The translations under genes were made by a program, and so were the position numbers. 64,000 nucleotides of DNA from Ignelater luminosus (taxonomy: Eukaryota; Arthropoda; Insecta; Coleoptera; Elateridae), in assembly GCA_011009095.1 (NCBI GenBank), contig VTPC01000415.1:124001-188000 (forward strand), read 5' to 3'. Within the stretch, counting starts at the first letter, position 1; each line of letters opens with the position of its first letter. Of the stretch, positions 11,976 to 23,970 are shown piece after piece. The notes beneath the pieces are model-generated. The model did not search any database and was not told where the DNA came from. It was given only the letters and a program-made list of their open reading frames with translations.

Positions 11976-12051
11976 CATCCGATCATTTATATTAAAAAAT
12001 GGCACTTTTCTTTGAATATCAAAATAACACCTCTTATTGGAAAACCCTTTA

Positions 12052-13516
12052 TTTCAAATTGACAAATTATGAAATAATTAAAATGCCAGTTTAGTTAATC
12101 TAAAAAGTACTTGGATCACAGTATTTGTATCAAACGATATCGATGTCTGTAAAATTGTAGCCAACAATCATTAAATTAACTACTGCAGCCCTTAAACCAT
12201 TAAGACTGACCAATTCGTTATCCAGTTACGGTGATTTTATGATTCCGAAACAGCAATTTTTTATCTTTAATCGACTCTTTTTCTGTTTCTAATTGACGTT
12301 TAGTGAAAATCCGCTACTGTGGAACGAAAGCCAAGCTAAGTCCTGCTATAGCTCTGCTATACCTAAATTTAGCATCATGCGACTTACCAGCTGATAAGTC
12401 ACTTAGAAAACAGACATTGAAGTGATTGTTCCCACAGACCTCCAAATGTAGAAAAAAACCAACTCGACAAAATATTGTACCTGTTGTTTCCTGGCTAGTG
12501 ATTAATGAATGGTGATCAATAAACAGGTTTCAGAAGACAAAATTACAAAGATGCACACTGTACCCCAGCATAGCACAGTCCAGTTCAAGGTTAAATTGAC
12601 TTAGTCAGTAACAGTTTCTTACATACCTTAACAAATAGAACTGTGCTGTGATAGGTCCAAAATGGATTGAAAAGAGTTCCAGGTGTTCATTTCAAATATG
12701 TACTTAGATGTTGTTTGGCCCATCTAATCCTTAAGATGATTTTGCCACATATAGAATTTATTGGATTTAGAAAGAAACTTTGTAATTTGAAGTTGATCTC
12801 CTTTAGCGTTTCTAACTGACCTATGTAGAGGTCAAAACTTCGATGACCAGTTGTTATGACAATAGATGTATAAATGTAGTCTATGAACCTCAATCTTCTA
12901 ATAGAAATTTAATAAAATAAAGAATTTCTGGATTTTAAAAAGAAATGGTGAACGATGCATTGCAGACGTGGCAAATCTTATATTACTGAAAATGAATATC
13001 AATATAAAAACGTTAGATTACGTTATTGGTGCAACTAACTTCTATAATAAAAAAATGAAATTAATTTATAGAGCATCTAATACTGAAAGTGGTCATTTTT
13101 GAATTTTACTTCTAGGTGCACAAATAATGAAGTTATGAAGAAATTCAACTGAAGTGAGCCACCCTGTACAATATCGAGTCTTAGCGAAAATCTTAGTTCC
13201 TTGTTGTTTATTAACTTCAAAATTCTAAAATGTAAAATGTATATTCTTTTCGTAATTGAAATCAGAGTTAGATTTTGCATTCAACTGTACCACCACCTTT
13301 GTATTAGCATTTTCTTGACATACCATCTTTTTTTTGTTAAAATTTATTTTTGGATCTTGTAAACCAAGACCACTGGCAATTGATTGTTTTTCAGTAATTT
13401 TTATATAAAAAAACAAACAAGTTGATTTTGTGCATTTGGATCGTTTTCAGTCGTTTCTAGAAATTCAAAAGACCTTTTGCACACGATCTCGTTTATTCTC
13501 AAATGACAATACTATA
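12052..13516. other. AT-rich sequence, nothing recognised
   Basis: No gene or element end that I can support between the DD41D element and the inverted-repeat element at 13517. Confidence 0.4.
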
Positions 13517-14217
13517 CAGGATGGCTGAAAAGTCGTTCGCCAGCCTATAACTATTTTATTTTTAAATATATAAACAAAATACAAAGGTGAAAGTTGTTTG
13601 ATGTAATAAGAGGCATAATATCATGGATTAAAAGAGAACTCAACGCTTACTGTTCTCGCGTAACATCAACTAACTTTAATTGTTTAAATGGAACACCCTG
13701 TATATTTTTCAAAATTCTGAATACACCTGACCTTCTCTTTTCAACCATATAACATACCTAACGATTTTTTGAGGACTTGGTTGAAAAATAAAAATACTGC
13801 AGCTATAGCATTAGTTACGCCAGAAATGTTACAATACGCTAGGCATAATTTAATTCTCAGAGCAGAAAAATTTAGTTTTCAACTCATTTAGACTTGCTGA
13901 TGGAGTTACATAAGCATGATCTTTTAAAAAGCCCCCTAACAAGTAATCCAGAATTGATAAATCGGGGGATCTTGCAGGCTAAGTCCTCAAGAAAATCATT
14001 AAGTATGTTTTATGGTTCAGAAGAGAATTTCATGTGTATTCAGAATTTTGAGAAATATACAGGGTGTTTTATTTAAACAATTAAAGTTAGTTGATGTTAC
14101 GCAAAAACAGTAGGCGTTGAATTTTCTTTCAATGAGTGAACTTTCATCTTTGAATTTTTTTCATATCTTTAAAAATGAAATAGTTATAGGCTGGTAAACG
14201 ATTTTTCAGCCACCCTG
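13517..14217. mobile_element. inverted-repeat element, family E (CAGGRTGGCTGAAAA ends)
   Basis: A 701-bp element flanked by TA (13515-13516, 14218-14219) with ends CAGGATGGCTGAAAAGTCG and, inverted, CAGGGTGGCTGAAAAATCG. The arms extend about 200 bp with moderate identity (shared CCAGCCTATAACTATTT, GTAACATCAACTAACTTTAA and AACACCCTGTATATTT). Each arm thus also contains, internally and inverted, a CAGGGTGTT-like end, as if a smaller element's terminus had been captured in both arms. No transposase; non-autonomous. The 60-codon open frame inside is not meaningful. Confidence 0.75.
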
Positions 14218-16289
14218 TATAACTAGTTCACTGACATTTTTAAACAGCACAATTTGTTTTTAATCCGAAGATGCCAATAATCAATCAACTTCTAATAGAA
14301 TCTTTATTTGCTTTGTGATTGATAGTCTTGAAATTATTGAGGTGTTTGGATTCTTTGCGAAGTGATTTTCTGAAAACTGTTAGTGGCTCGGTCTTAAGAG
14401 TCCTAATCCGCAAAATAAACTTAATTTTGTTTTGTTTAAAACCTCTACGTAGAAAGAATCATTTGCCACTTGTTTTGGCTTACTAGATCTAGAAATAAAC
14501 TTTAACAAAAAATGGTACTAGGTACTCTGATTACAAATACGCAGAAATATACAGGGTGTTCTTTTTAAACATTTTAAAGTTGTAAAAAATGAAATGTATG
14601 TCAACTATTTGACAACCATATTGTATCTGTCGAATTTAATTTCTTTTATATCAATAACTGATAAGAAAAAGAAGGAAGTTCCTAAATTAGCATTATTGTG
14701 AATTTAAAAACAATATTGTGTTTATTGTTCGTATTCAAATTTATCTCCAGTATACTTTAATCATGGATATGTTATATTCAGTGATGATAGATAACGATGA
14801 GATTAAACCCAAAAAAGCTTCATTTACTGCACATTCATTGAGATTTCTTTCCAACGAAATTCGATCAAATCAAGTTTTTCCAAGACATTAATGGGTCAAG
14901 TCACTCTGTTATCAAACTTCCTAAACAGGAAACATATTTTTGCAATCTGCCTGAAAATGATCTACAAAGTGTATTTTCTCTTTCATTCTTTTTCTTTTCA
15001 ACGTCAGACATTTCTAATCCACAAATTCATAAATTATTTACGGAGGTCGTTTATAAATAAAGTTGCTGGTTATTGATAAGTTTTTTTGTCATTTAGTGCC
15101 CCTTTTGTTTCATGTATGTTTCTAAATTTACTTTCTACCTACTAAAAATACACAGATCTATTTCTATACAATCACATTTTAGTTGAAGCTTTGAATACTC
15201 GTACATAAGCTTTTCTCGTATCTAATGTAATTTCGAGGAACCTCATCCGTGTGATTATGTAATTACTACATTCTTTGGCATTACTCCAGATTGTCTTTGA
15301 GCAATTATTATTAATCTCGTCTAACTACATTTTGTTTTTAATTTCAGGAGTTAAACCATCAAAAGAAATATTTTGTTTCAAAAGTTTTCGCATCAACATA
15401 ATTTGATGCTAAACTATCTTTTTTGCATATGAATTCTCTTATAATCGAGGCCACTTCTCTTCCGTATATTTCATAATGATGGTAGGATCTGTTTATACGC
15501 ACACATCTGTTGCAGTCGTTAACTACTTTAATGATACGTTTTTTCTTTTTGCGAAAAAAATTTAATAAAAAGTCTGGGAAATATGACAACGTTAAAGATT
15601 TACTAATGTGATCTCTTTTGCGTAATTACGAATAAATCTCGTGTAATTGCGTTTTGAAATTTATTCCAAGTCATAAACAGCTTTATTAAACTATTAGGAC
15701 GTTTTTGAATGTCTATTTGGAACTACACGAATGATATTTTACTCTTTTAGGAAAAGAAATACAAATTGGGATATTATCGGGAATTGTAGGTCAAGACCAC
15801 AAATTATCAAGCAATAAATTTTAAAATAGAGTTTATCAAAATCAAAATGTGCAAAAAATATTAATTTTTAATTTTAGAATCTGGCCTAGAATCTTGAAAA
15901 ACTTGCTTGGTTTTTCTTTCCTTTTTCTGAAGGAATTGATAATGAATTGATTTAATATTATAATAACTGCGTGTGTTCAATCAAGAACAAGTTGTAGGTT
16001 TTTTTCTAGCAATACGTCAAGAATTTGATCTACATTAATTTATTATAGGACAGTAATAATTTCTTATGTAGTTGACACTTGATAGTTATTGAATGCAAGG
16101 TCTTGGTCTTGTATCCATGTGCACATTCACTAATATTATAGGCATGAGTAATCCGTCTACCCTTACTACAGTTATTTAATATCGTTCTTTCTGCAATAAA
16201 AAAATCTTATTAAGAAGGATTTATTGAATTGGCAATTTCTTTGTTCTTGTTCTTTTTACCGAATAATGTATAGGCATCTTGTAAATGTA
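14218..16289. other. AT-rich sequence with one lone element end
   Basis: A single terminus-like ATACAGGGTGTTCTTTTTAA lies at about 14551 without a visible partner. Nothing coding. The 76-codon frame at 15359-15589 (- strand) is unrecognised and basic, probably noise. Confidence 0.4.
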
Positions 16290-16422
16290 CACTGCTCAAA
16301 AATTGAAGTGCATAAATTTGTCCCATATGCATGAATCTCGTTTCCTATGGTTTTTTCATACTCTCAAATGTAAAAAATCCGAAAAGAAATAATTCTAGAA
16401 CTTCAATTATTTTTGAGTAGCG
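16290..16422. mobile_element. small MITE with CACTGCTCAAAAA-type ends, next to pasilla exon
   Basis: A 133-bp candidate with TA on each side (16288-16289, 16423-16424). The left end is CACTGCTCAAAAATTGAAGT; the right end, inverted, is CGCTACTCAAAAATAATTGAAG. Such CACTGCTCAAAAA ends are common on Tc1-like elements in arthropods. It ends 57 bp before the acceptor of the KH1 exon, so it occupies the usual branch-point neighbourhood. Confidence 0.65.
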
Positions 16423-16479
16423 TATTTATCAAGTAAATGTGTTTCAATTATTCTTATTTAAACGTTTATTTCTTTCCAG

Positions 16480-16626
16480 GTGGAGATGGAACGTATCACT
16501 TTAAGGTGTTGGTGCCCAGTGTGGCAGCAGGGGCTATTATTGGAAAGGGGGGAGAAACGATTGCACAATTACAAAAAGACACGGGGGCACGTGTCAAGAT
16601 GTCCAAATCACACGACTTTTATCCTG
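16480..16626 (+). CDS. ps: pasilla/NOVA exon with first half of KH1 (partial gene)
   Basis: First visible coding exon of the pasilla/NOVA splicing regulator. Its two first bases finish a split codon. It then encodes 48 residues beginning [13 protein letters not shown], followed by the KH1 helix-loop-helix with the RNA-contacting GXXG loop (GKGG, in [13 protein letters not shown]) and ending at SHDFYP plus one base of the next Gly codon. The acceptor is a pyrimidine-rich run ending CAG at 16477-16479; the donor is GTAAGT at 16627. The family has three type-I KH domains that bind YCAY RNA motifs in the nucleus and set exon inclusion. The upstream exon(s), normally coding for a short N-terminal segment, were not recognised in 1-16479. 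Exon identity is very secure. Confidence 0.95.
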
Positions 16627-17103
16627 GTAAGTACACACAAGTTATCTAAATAAAAGTACAACTGATAAACTTGGAAAACTGTCCATTAGCAATCAGTATC
16701 TAAACAGCAAATAATTACATACGTGTTCAACCGCCGACTAAAATTATCTTGCTTTTATCATAAACTCGGTAGTTCTTGAGATAAGACGAAATTTTGATTG
16801 ATCAAGTGCAAAGTAAATTGTAGTGAAAAACATATGGAGGATATAAAAATGCATTGAAAAACTCCTGTAACTTTTTTAAATGTCATGTTGAATCCTATTT
16901 GTGAAACGTTCGTATTAAGACAGTAAACTTCCTTTTCCATGCAATAATATCATTAGTATTATTATTAGTTATCAACTATCTTCTGCAATTACGTGCATTT
17001 TAACCCATTTAAGTCCAACGTTGATATTCACCACCTCTGTATATCTTCCAGTGCCTTAAAATATAGTCTTAAATGAAGCTTTGCCATATTTGACGTCACA
17101 ATG

Positions 17104-17989
17104 CAGTGTGTCCACATTTCGATGCTCACTATTGGGATCTCGAAAATTGTAAGAAATACGAAGTCGGTTAAATTAGAAAAGTCTTGGCTGTTTTGGAGAT
17201 CAGTTTACTTATGTTTGTTTTTTCAAAAAAGTTTGCTAAAAACGAAATTATCTTTTTTTTTTTAAATAAGAAGCATTTCCCACTTAGTGTGCCATGGTCT
17301 TAAACATATGAAAATCATTGCTTTTTGTCAGATAAATTACATTTGTTATGTAACAATTGCTAAAACAAAACAAAAGACCCTTTTAAGATACTTTACTGAG
17401 CATTCCCAGATAGCATCAACTAAGTATCTAATGCCCCATAAAAGCGTATTTATTTTGTTTTAGCTATTTTTGCATAACAAATGAATTTCTTTGATAAAAC
17501 CCCACGACTTGGTGTGTTAGATGTCATGGCACACTATCATGAAAAATGTTTTTCTCTTCATAACTCGGTAAAACAACAGAACAGCTATGTCAAACCATGT
17601 ATCACTGAAACGCATTTAAGGCGTGCAGTTCAGTAATATGGAAATCAAGTAGGCGTTCCATTAGAAAAGATTTGAATTTACGTTTCACCGCCGAAGCGAA
17701 ACAAAAGACAATTGCGAAAATAATTTTGTTGTGTTTCGGGGTAAATTCTCTAAAACACCCTCTTCGCTGTTCTTTTCTATCTTTGCTCGTTCCTGAGATA
17801 TTTCACTTTAAAAAAAATTAGATAATTTCGTTTTTAGCAAATATCTAGTAAGCCGTGAACTTTTTTGAAAAAACAATGGCATAAGGAAACTGATCTCCAA
17901 ATTAGCCAAATCTTTTCTAATTTAACCGACTTCGTATCTCTTACAATTTCCGAAATCCCAATAGCGAGCATCGAAATGTGGACACACTA
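17104..17989. mobile_element. long-inverted-repeat element, family A copy 2
   Basis: An 886-bp relative of 9590-10477, matching it end to end with small indels. Ends are CAGTGTGTCC and GGACACACTA (last base decayed from G). The right flank is TA and the left is TG, consistent with a mutated TA duplication. Arms are about 190 bp and slightly eroded (the left arm lacks part of the ACTAGATATTTGC block). Non-coding. It lies 0.5 kb inside the long pasilla intron. Confidence 0.82.
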
Positions 17990-20088
17990 TATACAATAGC
18001 AAAGCTGCCGATCAGGAGGATACGAACTTTTTACTACTTATTCTCTGTCAACATGAAAATGATACTCCAGTATTGCTTGTCGTTGCAGGTCATGTGATCA
18101 AACAATTTTCGCGAGCAATGAGAAAATGCAAAATTAGTACTTTCTGAACAAATCTTTTATGTTAAAATCATGGAAGCCTATAAGAATTGCATACTCTACG
18201 GTAGAAAGTCGTTTGGGAACGAAAGTAGCCGGACAGCGCTGTGAGGAGCCGGTTTTTAAGTTTGAGTTTTTAAGTTCAACTCGTGAGCGTCCTAAGGAAA
18301 AGACAAATGGGGGCATTAGCTCTCCTGAAATCTACTTCTTTTTAAATGAAAATTCAATAATGACATAAATCTTAACTGACTTTTTCTGCTTTCTTTGCCT
18401 CCTATGATAAAAAGATTTTGCGGACATCCATGGTTCAACCTTCATGCGTGTCTTTTTTCTCTTTAGCTGTAGTTGAATGGTGTTGGATGGAAATAGGACA
18501 TCGCAACAACGAGACACACAACAGTGACGGAGCTTGCGGGTGGTGGTTATAGAACGACGGTGCATGATATGACCGGTCGGCACGCTATTGGGTTGTGATT
18601 TGTTGACAATAGCACACCACTTGAATGACCGGCGTTTTTCATTGTGGCGGGCGGGGAAACCAAGTAATAAAAACGATGTAAAGTTTGGGGTGGATTGTTG
18701 ATGTTTTGGAAGCTTAATGGTAAAATAATTATATTAAATTCTTGTTGTCTTTGCTCTATTACTGGTGGCTTCAAGTCGTTGAGGCCTGAATTTTAAACTC
18801 AAACGGTACCTCATGTTCTTTTTTAACTTTTTTATGTTGTTGGTGTACGATCTGTGTGAGATGAAGAGAAGAAAGAACTTCATAAGGAGTAGTTATATGA
18901 GGTTTGGACAGTAAATTTGCGAAAACGGTAAGTGTTTACTTCCATGCATTGAAATAAAAAGAAACAGGAAAGAGACATCTTACTAGGACAAAGAGTTAAC
19001 GTTAAGTTTCTAATTAAACTCGAAAGAACGTCCTTTTCAAGTAAATAGGTCCTTATCACTGATTATTCAGTCGTTACAACTACGTAATTTGAGTTCATCA
19101 GTCAACCTTGGCCAAAACTTTGTTTACAAGTTTAGCTCACACTTTAAAATTGATCGTAGCTTTTGCTAACTTTGCTAATCCGAGTTGTTCAGTAACCATT
19201 CTCATTGTTTTAAGTAGATCAGACAGTATAAGCCTTGAACCTGAACCCTTTGTTGTAATTGATGATCATCATTAACATCTTTTTTGCCTTCTTGCAATGC
19301 TTGATCCACTTTATGAACGTGGTGTAACATTCCACGTATCTCAAAAGCTGAGTTAAACAAAATCCAATGTGAATCCTTTATCTCGGTAAGATCTCTTTTC
19401 ATTTCGACGGATACCTCTGAAATACACGCACTAGAGACGTTGCGCAATGTGATAAACAAGAGATAATTTGACGCTACTTGCAGTACAGAAGGATAAATAT
19501 GTTGCCACTGATTACTGCGTTGCCAACAATGGTATTTGGCGTTCCCAAGGAAGAATCCCAGCCAAATCACACACTTTCTCCGAAGTGACCTAGGCGGTGC
19601 GTCATTCCTTTCTGTTGAAATCAGAGAATAAAATGTGATGGCATGACGCGTGGGAGAAAGTGGCGAATTTGTAGTTGACAATAGGGTAGGCAAGGGTCTT
19701 ATAATTATACATCAAGAGCTTAGCATGTCACCGTAGCGCTGAATCTGTAGAGATGCCAAGATAAGTAACGAACTTCCAAACAGACGTCGACGGAGTTGAC
19801 TCTTAAGGTTAACAGGTGGTTTAGTTCAATTCGTCATCTTCGGATTCAGATCATGAGTCGATGACGGAATTACTGGTCTTAAGCCTGCTGCATGCTGTTT
19901 GCTATTCTTACAAAGGAGGCAAGGACTTGCACTAACAGGAGCTTATGAAGAAGCTCCTTGTCTTGGACCATGTGAAAAACATATTCGTTGTTTAGAAACG
20001 TGTTGGTAAAGTAGCGTTTTGGAATTCAAAGCTACCATAACATCGTAAACGAAATATTGAGCTGACTGACTCTGACAGAAAGACAGAA
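17990..20088. other. moderately GC-richer unassigned sequence
   Basis: Less AT-rich than the surrounding intron, with longer open stretches, including 163 codons at 19202-19693 on the - strand and 83 at 18332-18583 on the - strand. I recognise no domain in any of them; they read like decayed coding DNA, possibly of a transposon. No terminal repeats were found. Confidence 0.3.
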
Positions 20089-20332
20089 ATCTGGGAATGC
20101 AAAGCATAACCGCAACGAACTCCGTTTTGTCACTTTTTTTCCAATTTTCGGCGGCCATTTTGACCATGTTCCCGAAGAGTTATCAAAGAATGAAGACACC
20201 ACGTTGTTTTTAGTTTTTGATGTAGAATCCAAATCTGAAGTCAAAATTTCAAAATTTGACAAAAAAATGTGGACAGACAGACAGACAGACAGACTTCGCA
20301 AATTCAGTAACGACTTCTTCGGAGTTCGTTGA
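20089..20332 (+). repeat. dispersed repeat, copy 2, with (GACA)n microsatellite
   Basis: Second copy of the block at 1861-2097. It differs mainly by scattered substitutions and by an expanded GACA/CAGA tandem run at about 20272-20293 where copy 1 has a degenerate version. Unrelated flanking sequence begins immediately on both sides. Confidence 0.75.
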
Positions 20333-23300
20333 TAAACTGGTGGTGGTGTTATGGTTGTTATTTCTTGACCAGGATTTTCTGGCTCATAGAAAGTTAACAT
20401 AAACAAATGAATTCTGCGAGTAACCGAATACTACCTATAGCAAAAACTGATTCCTAGATTAGACTTTCCATACCTGTCTTAAAGTTGATGGGTGTTAATT
20501 GGGCTATTGCCACACTCTATTGCAACGTTTTGGAAGCTAATTCTGCATTTGCATTAGTTTGCTTAGGTATTATTTTTCTTTCACTTTCACTTTTGACCTA
20601 ACCGAGGTTCGAACCATTAACGCCTTCAATTTCCATGCCTGTTATGTGGAACTTTTTCAGCTTAGATCTGCCAAATACTTCCAGGTCATTTAAATTTTAG
20701 GCTCGATTGACTTTTCCGTGCTAGATGGACAATTAATTTTTTTCGAACAATGCGGCTACTTTAATTATGGCTTACATTGAAAAGGAGATTTAATTTTTCT
20801 TTCTGAACTGAAAAATAATAAGTGGTTCTGTTTTATTTCTGCATAAATCAATGGTAGCTGTGTTCATTACTTCATCAGAAAAAGAATTTCTCCTTGTAAT
20901 AGAAAAACAAAAGAACGCCATTACTTAAATCTTGTTTTCACCAGCGAATTTGTCTTGAAGAATCAGGACAATACAGTTCAAAACTCTTTTCTCTATCTTT
21001 AATAATGGCCGAAATACCCTATGAATGATCTGAAATGGGTCACTCTGTAGATTTGCGTCTTATTACGAATCTTGAATGTAATCACATAGCAATATTATTT
21101 TGCATTCATTGTAAAATCTTTTCAATTGTTTCTATAAATCGGACAATTAACTTAAATGTTGTCCATTACAAAATGCGATTTTGAAATGAAAGACATCTCT
21201 TTAACTAAATTGGAATTTGGAAAACGAGATAATTACGGATAACAAAAGTTTTATTATCTTTTATTTTTCTTTCTTGTAGTTGTACGTATCTCAGCTCAAG
21301 AAAAGAAAAGTTAATTCCAAATCGGCTTTACATTCCCTGCCTAGATGAATTGTACTACCCTCTTTTGGAAAACGTATCTTTAATTATAGGCCATGCGTCC
21401 TTTCTCGAAAGTTTAGGGTCTTCGTGTTTTGATTGTTGCTTGAGGGTTAAATCCAGATAGAAAATTCGAAACGTGAGAGTTACCTTAACACCGGGCTTTT
21501 GGAGGGTCTGATTGATTTCTATTGTACCTATTTGAAAACGCCAACTGTGATCATTTGTAGAAAATTAAACTAGCAAGATTACAACGTAATAGATGAAAAC
21601 GTCTTTGATAAAATCAGATAAAAAGTTATAAATCTGCGTGAGAAATTGCATTGATGAGGTTTGTACTTTGTAATTTGTTTTGGTTGCACTAAAAAGAAAA
21701 TCATAATCCACCTGTTAGAAAGTTAATATTCTTTGGATATCATATGTTTTTCAAACTTTTTTTTTTATTTAAAGCCGTTGAGAATTGTAAAAGTTGTATA
21801 GAAAGGAACAGAGATTTGAAAGGGGTGGAATCTTTTTTCTTTTTTATTGTAGGAGTGTGAATACCGTAACAAATTCTGAATAAGTGGTTAATATTAAATG
21901 CTACAGTTATTGGTTGTTTTTTAATTATGTACATTAACAATATTATAAGATATTAATAGTGATCTACGACCATAACCTTTAAATTATTATTTAATCATGA
22001 CCGGTAATTTCCTATAAATTATTCATTTCACTAGTAAAAGTAAATTCGCTTTTTAAGTATTAAATAACTTGCTTACATTCGAAGGCTTCCGTCAATGCTT
22101 TCCAGTTTTATTTAAGTAGCATTCAATTATTTATATACTACACCGCCAATGTTATTATCAAATGTTTTTTGTCCGTAGTGTGGGACACCTTTTACATTCA
22201 CTTGTTTAAATTTGAAAACAATATTATATTATTACTATTATTTTACTGTCAGTAATTAATGTAAATTGGTTTTACTCGACGTAATTAAATAATACTTGGT
22301 TAATTCTAGTGATAAATAAAAATTTTGCAATGTCTTTCTTTCTATCTCTCTCTCTGAAAATATCAAAGGTAGGTTTAATGAAGTAATATCCAAATAAACC
22401 TGCCACATGTGTTGTCATATTGAATAATTAATGGAGGTCAAATAATACATAATTCACCACTTGGTATACAAAATGCCAATATGTTGTATTTCGCGGTATT
22501 CAATATGTAATCTGCACCATCTTCAAATTCATTGTTTCTGAATGTTGGATTCCGGAATGCACTTTTTTTGCATAACTGGAGAATTTCATGCAGGCGAAAG
22601 TTTATACGTACATGTTCATTGAATAATGTGTTTTTAGTAAGTTTCTAATTTGTGAGAAATTGTTTTCCTTGTTTTTTCACTTGTTATCGTATTGTATGGT
22701 ACAGTCCTTGAATTTTAAACTGTAAATTGAATTTTATAATACGACAGTTAACTGTGAAATGGGGCTCCTATCAATAAATCTTTAAACCGTTCACTTTTAA
22801 TTTTATTGTTATTTAAGTAGTTGTTGTGATGGGCAGTGACTTGAACTAAATAGCATATTTTATACTTGTCATTCTAGATGATAATAATGATGCACTAATT
22901 CTTTGTTTTGTAATTTTCTAAATGGATTCTGAATTTTGAGTACTTGCTTTTACATTAATCCTAGTCGTATACTGATATTTTAATTAACCGCAGCACTGAA
23001 TAGTCTAAATCGCAACGTAACCGTAAAAGCTAAGATTTCAGTGATTTATGAACAAACGGGAAAACTCACACTGTAGCCAACTATACAACAGTACACGATT
23101 TTTTTTTAACAAACCGCTTTTTTTCTCTATAAACAATTTTTGCACAAAACCATTTCTGCTGACATCTTTTATTTTACCGCTATCGGACCTACGTGTCTTT
23201 TCTGTTCTGAATATTATAAATAAATTGGAATGAGTCTTCCGCTAAAAAATATTAGAAAAATGATGGAGAGCGGTTCGAAATAGTTACATTGATTGTACGA

Positions 23301-23646
23301 AAAGACATATGGAAAGTTAACAACTTCGAGTTGCACGCGCATTTCAAGAATCTATGCCTAAACAGAATTATTCACTTATAAAAATATTGGCATGTCAGGA
23401 AAAACTACTGTAAAAATCATAAAATTGCTAACCAAACGCAGGAACTTTCGCAATGGATTTAACAATCTACGAATCCTCTGGGAGAAAACTCCGGAAAAAT
23501 ACTTCTGTACTGTAGCTCATACAAAAATAACACGAATTTGAACAAAACTACGCTTCAGGAAATGTATCTCTCTACAACTTTTAATTTATATGATTCCAGT
23601 AATAAATTCTGCAATTCCTCCACTGTTCTTCTCGCAGTATCAAATA
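20333..23646. other. AT-rich intron sequence, nothing recognised
   Basis: No supported gene, RNA or element boundary. Scattered short pyrimidine runs only. Confidence 0.4.
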
Positions 23647-23970
23647 CAGTGTGTCCACATTTCGATGCTCACTATTGGGATCTCGGAAATTGTAAAAGAT
23701 ACGAAGTCGGTTAAATTAGAAAAGATTTGGCTATTTTGGAGATCAGTTTACTTATGCTATTGTTTTTTTCAAAAAAGTTCACGGCTTACTAGATATTTGC
23801 TAAAAACAAACTTATTTTATTTTTTTATTTTTTTTATAAAAAGCATTTCCCACTTAGTGTGCCATGGCTTTAAACATATGAAAATCATTGGTTTTTGTCA
23901 GATAAATTACATTTGTTATGTAACAATTGCTAAAACAAAACAAAAGACGTTTTTAAGATAATTTACTGAG
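23647..23970. mobile_element. long-inverted-repeat element, family A copy 3, truncated
   Basis: Left part of family A starting CAGTGTGTCCACATTTCGAT after TA at 23645-23646. It matches copies 1 and 2 through AAGATAATTTACTGAG, then stops abruptly at 23970. The right half, including the second arm, is missing. What follows belongs to the decayed mariner region. Internal open reading of 123 codons (23590-23961) simply crosses the arm. Confidence 0.8.

Larger units (their letters stand above)
10745..12049 (+). mobile_element. intact DD41D mariner-type transposon
   Basis: A 1305-bp element bounded by perfect 31-bp terminal inverted repeats (10745-10775 and 12019-12049; outermost bases AAGGGTTTTCCAATAAGAGG). 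It is flanked by TA at 10743-10744 and 12050-12051, the target duplication of the IS630-Tc1-mariner superfamily. It contains one complete transposase frame. The identical TIRs and unbroken ORF point to recent insertion. Upstream of the coding region are 114 nt of leader; a TATAAAG is formed at the left junction by the TA duplication plus the first TIR bases. Confidence 0.93.

Noticed and set aside
16437..16479. ATG upstream of the KH1 exon as a pasilla start codon
   Set aside because: The 14 residues before GDGTYHF are encoded by the polypyrimidine tract of a clear acceptor and resemble no pasilla N-terminus.
18332..18583. Basic - strand ORF that briefly recalled the N-terminus of a Harbinger nuclease
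   Set aside because: Only a few basic and Trp residues match; none of the catalytic blocks is found downstream.
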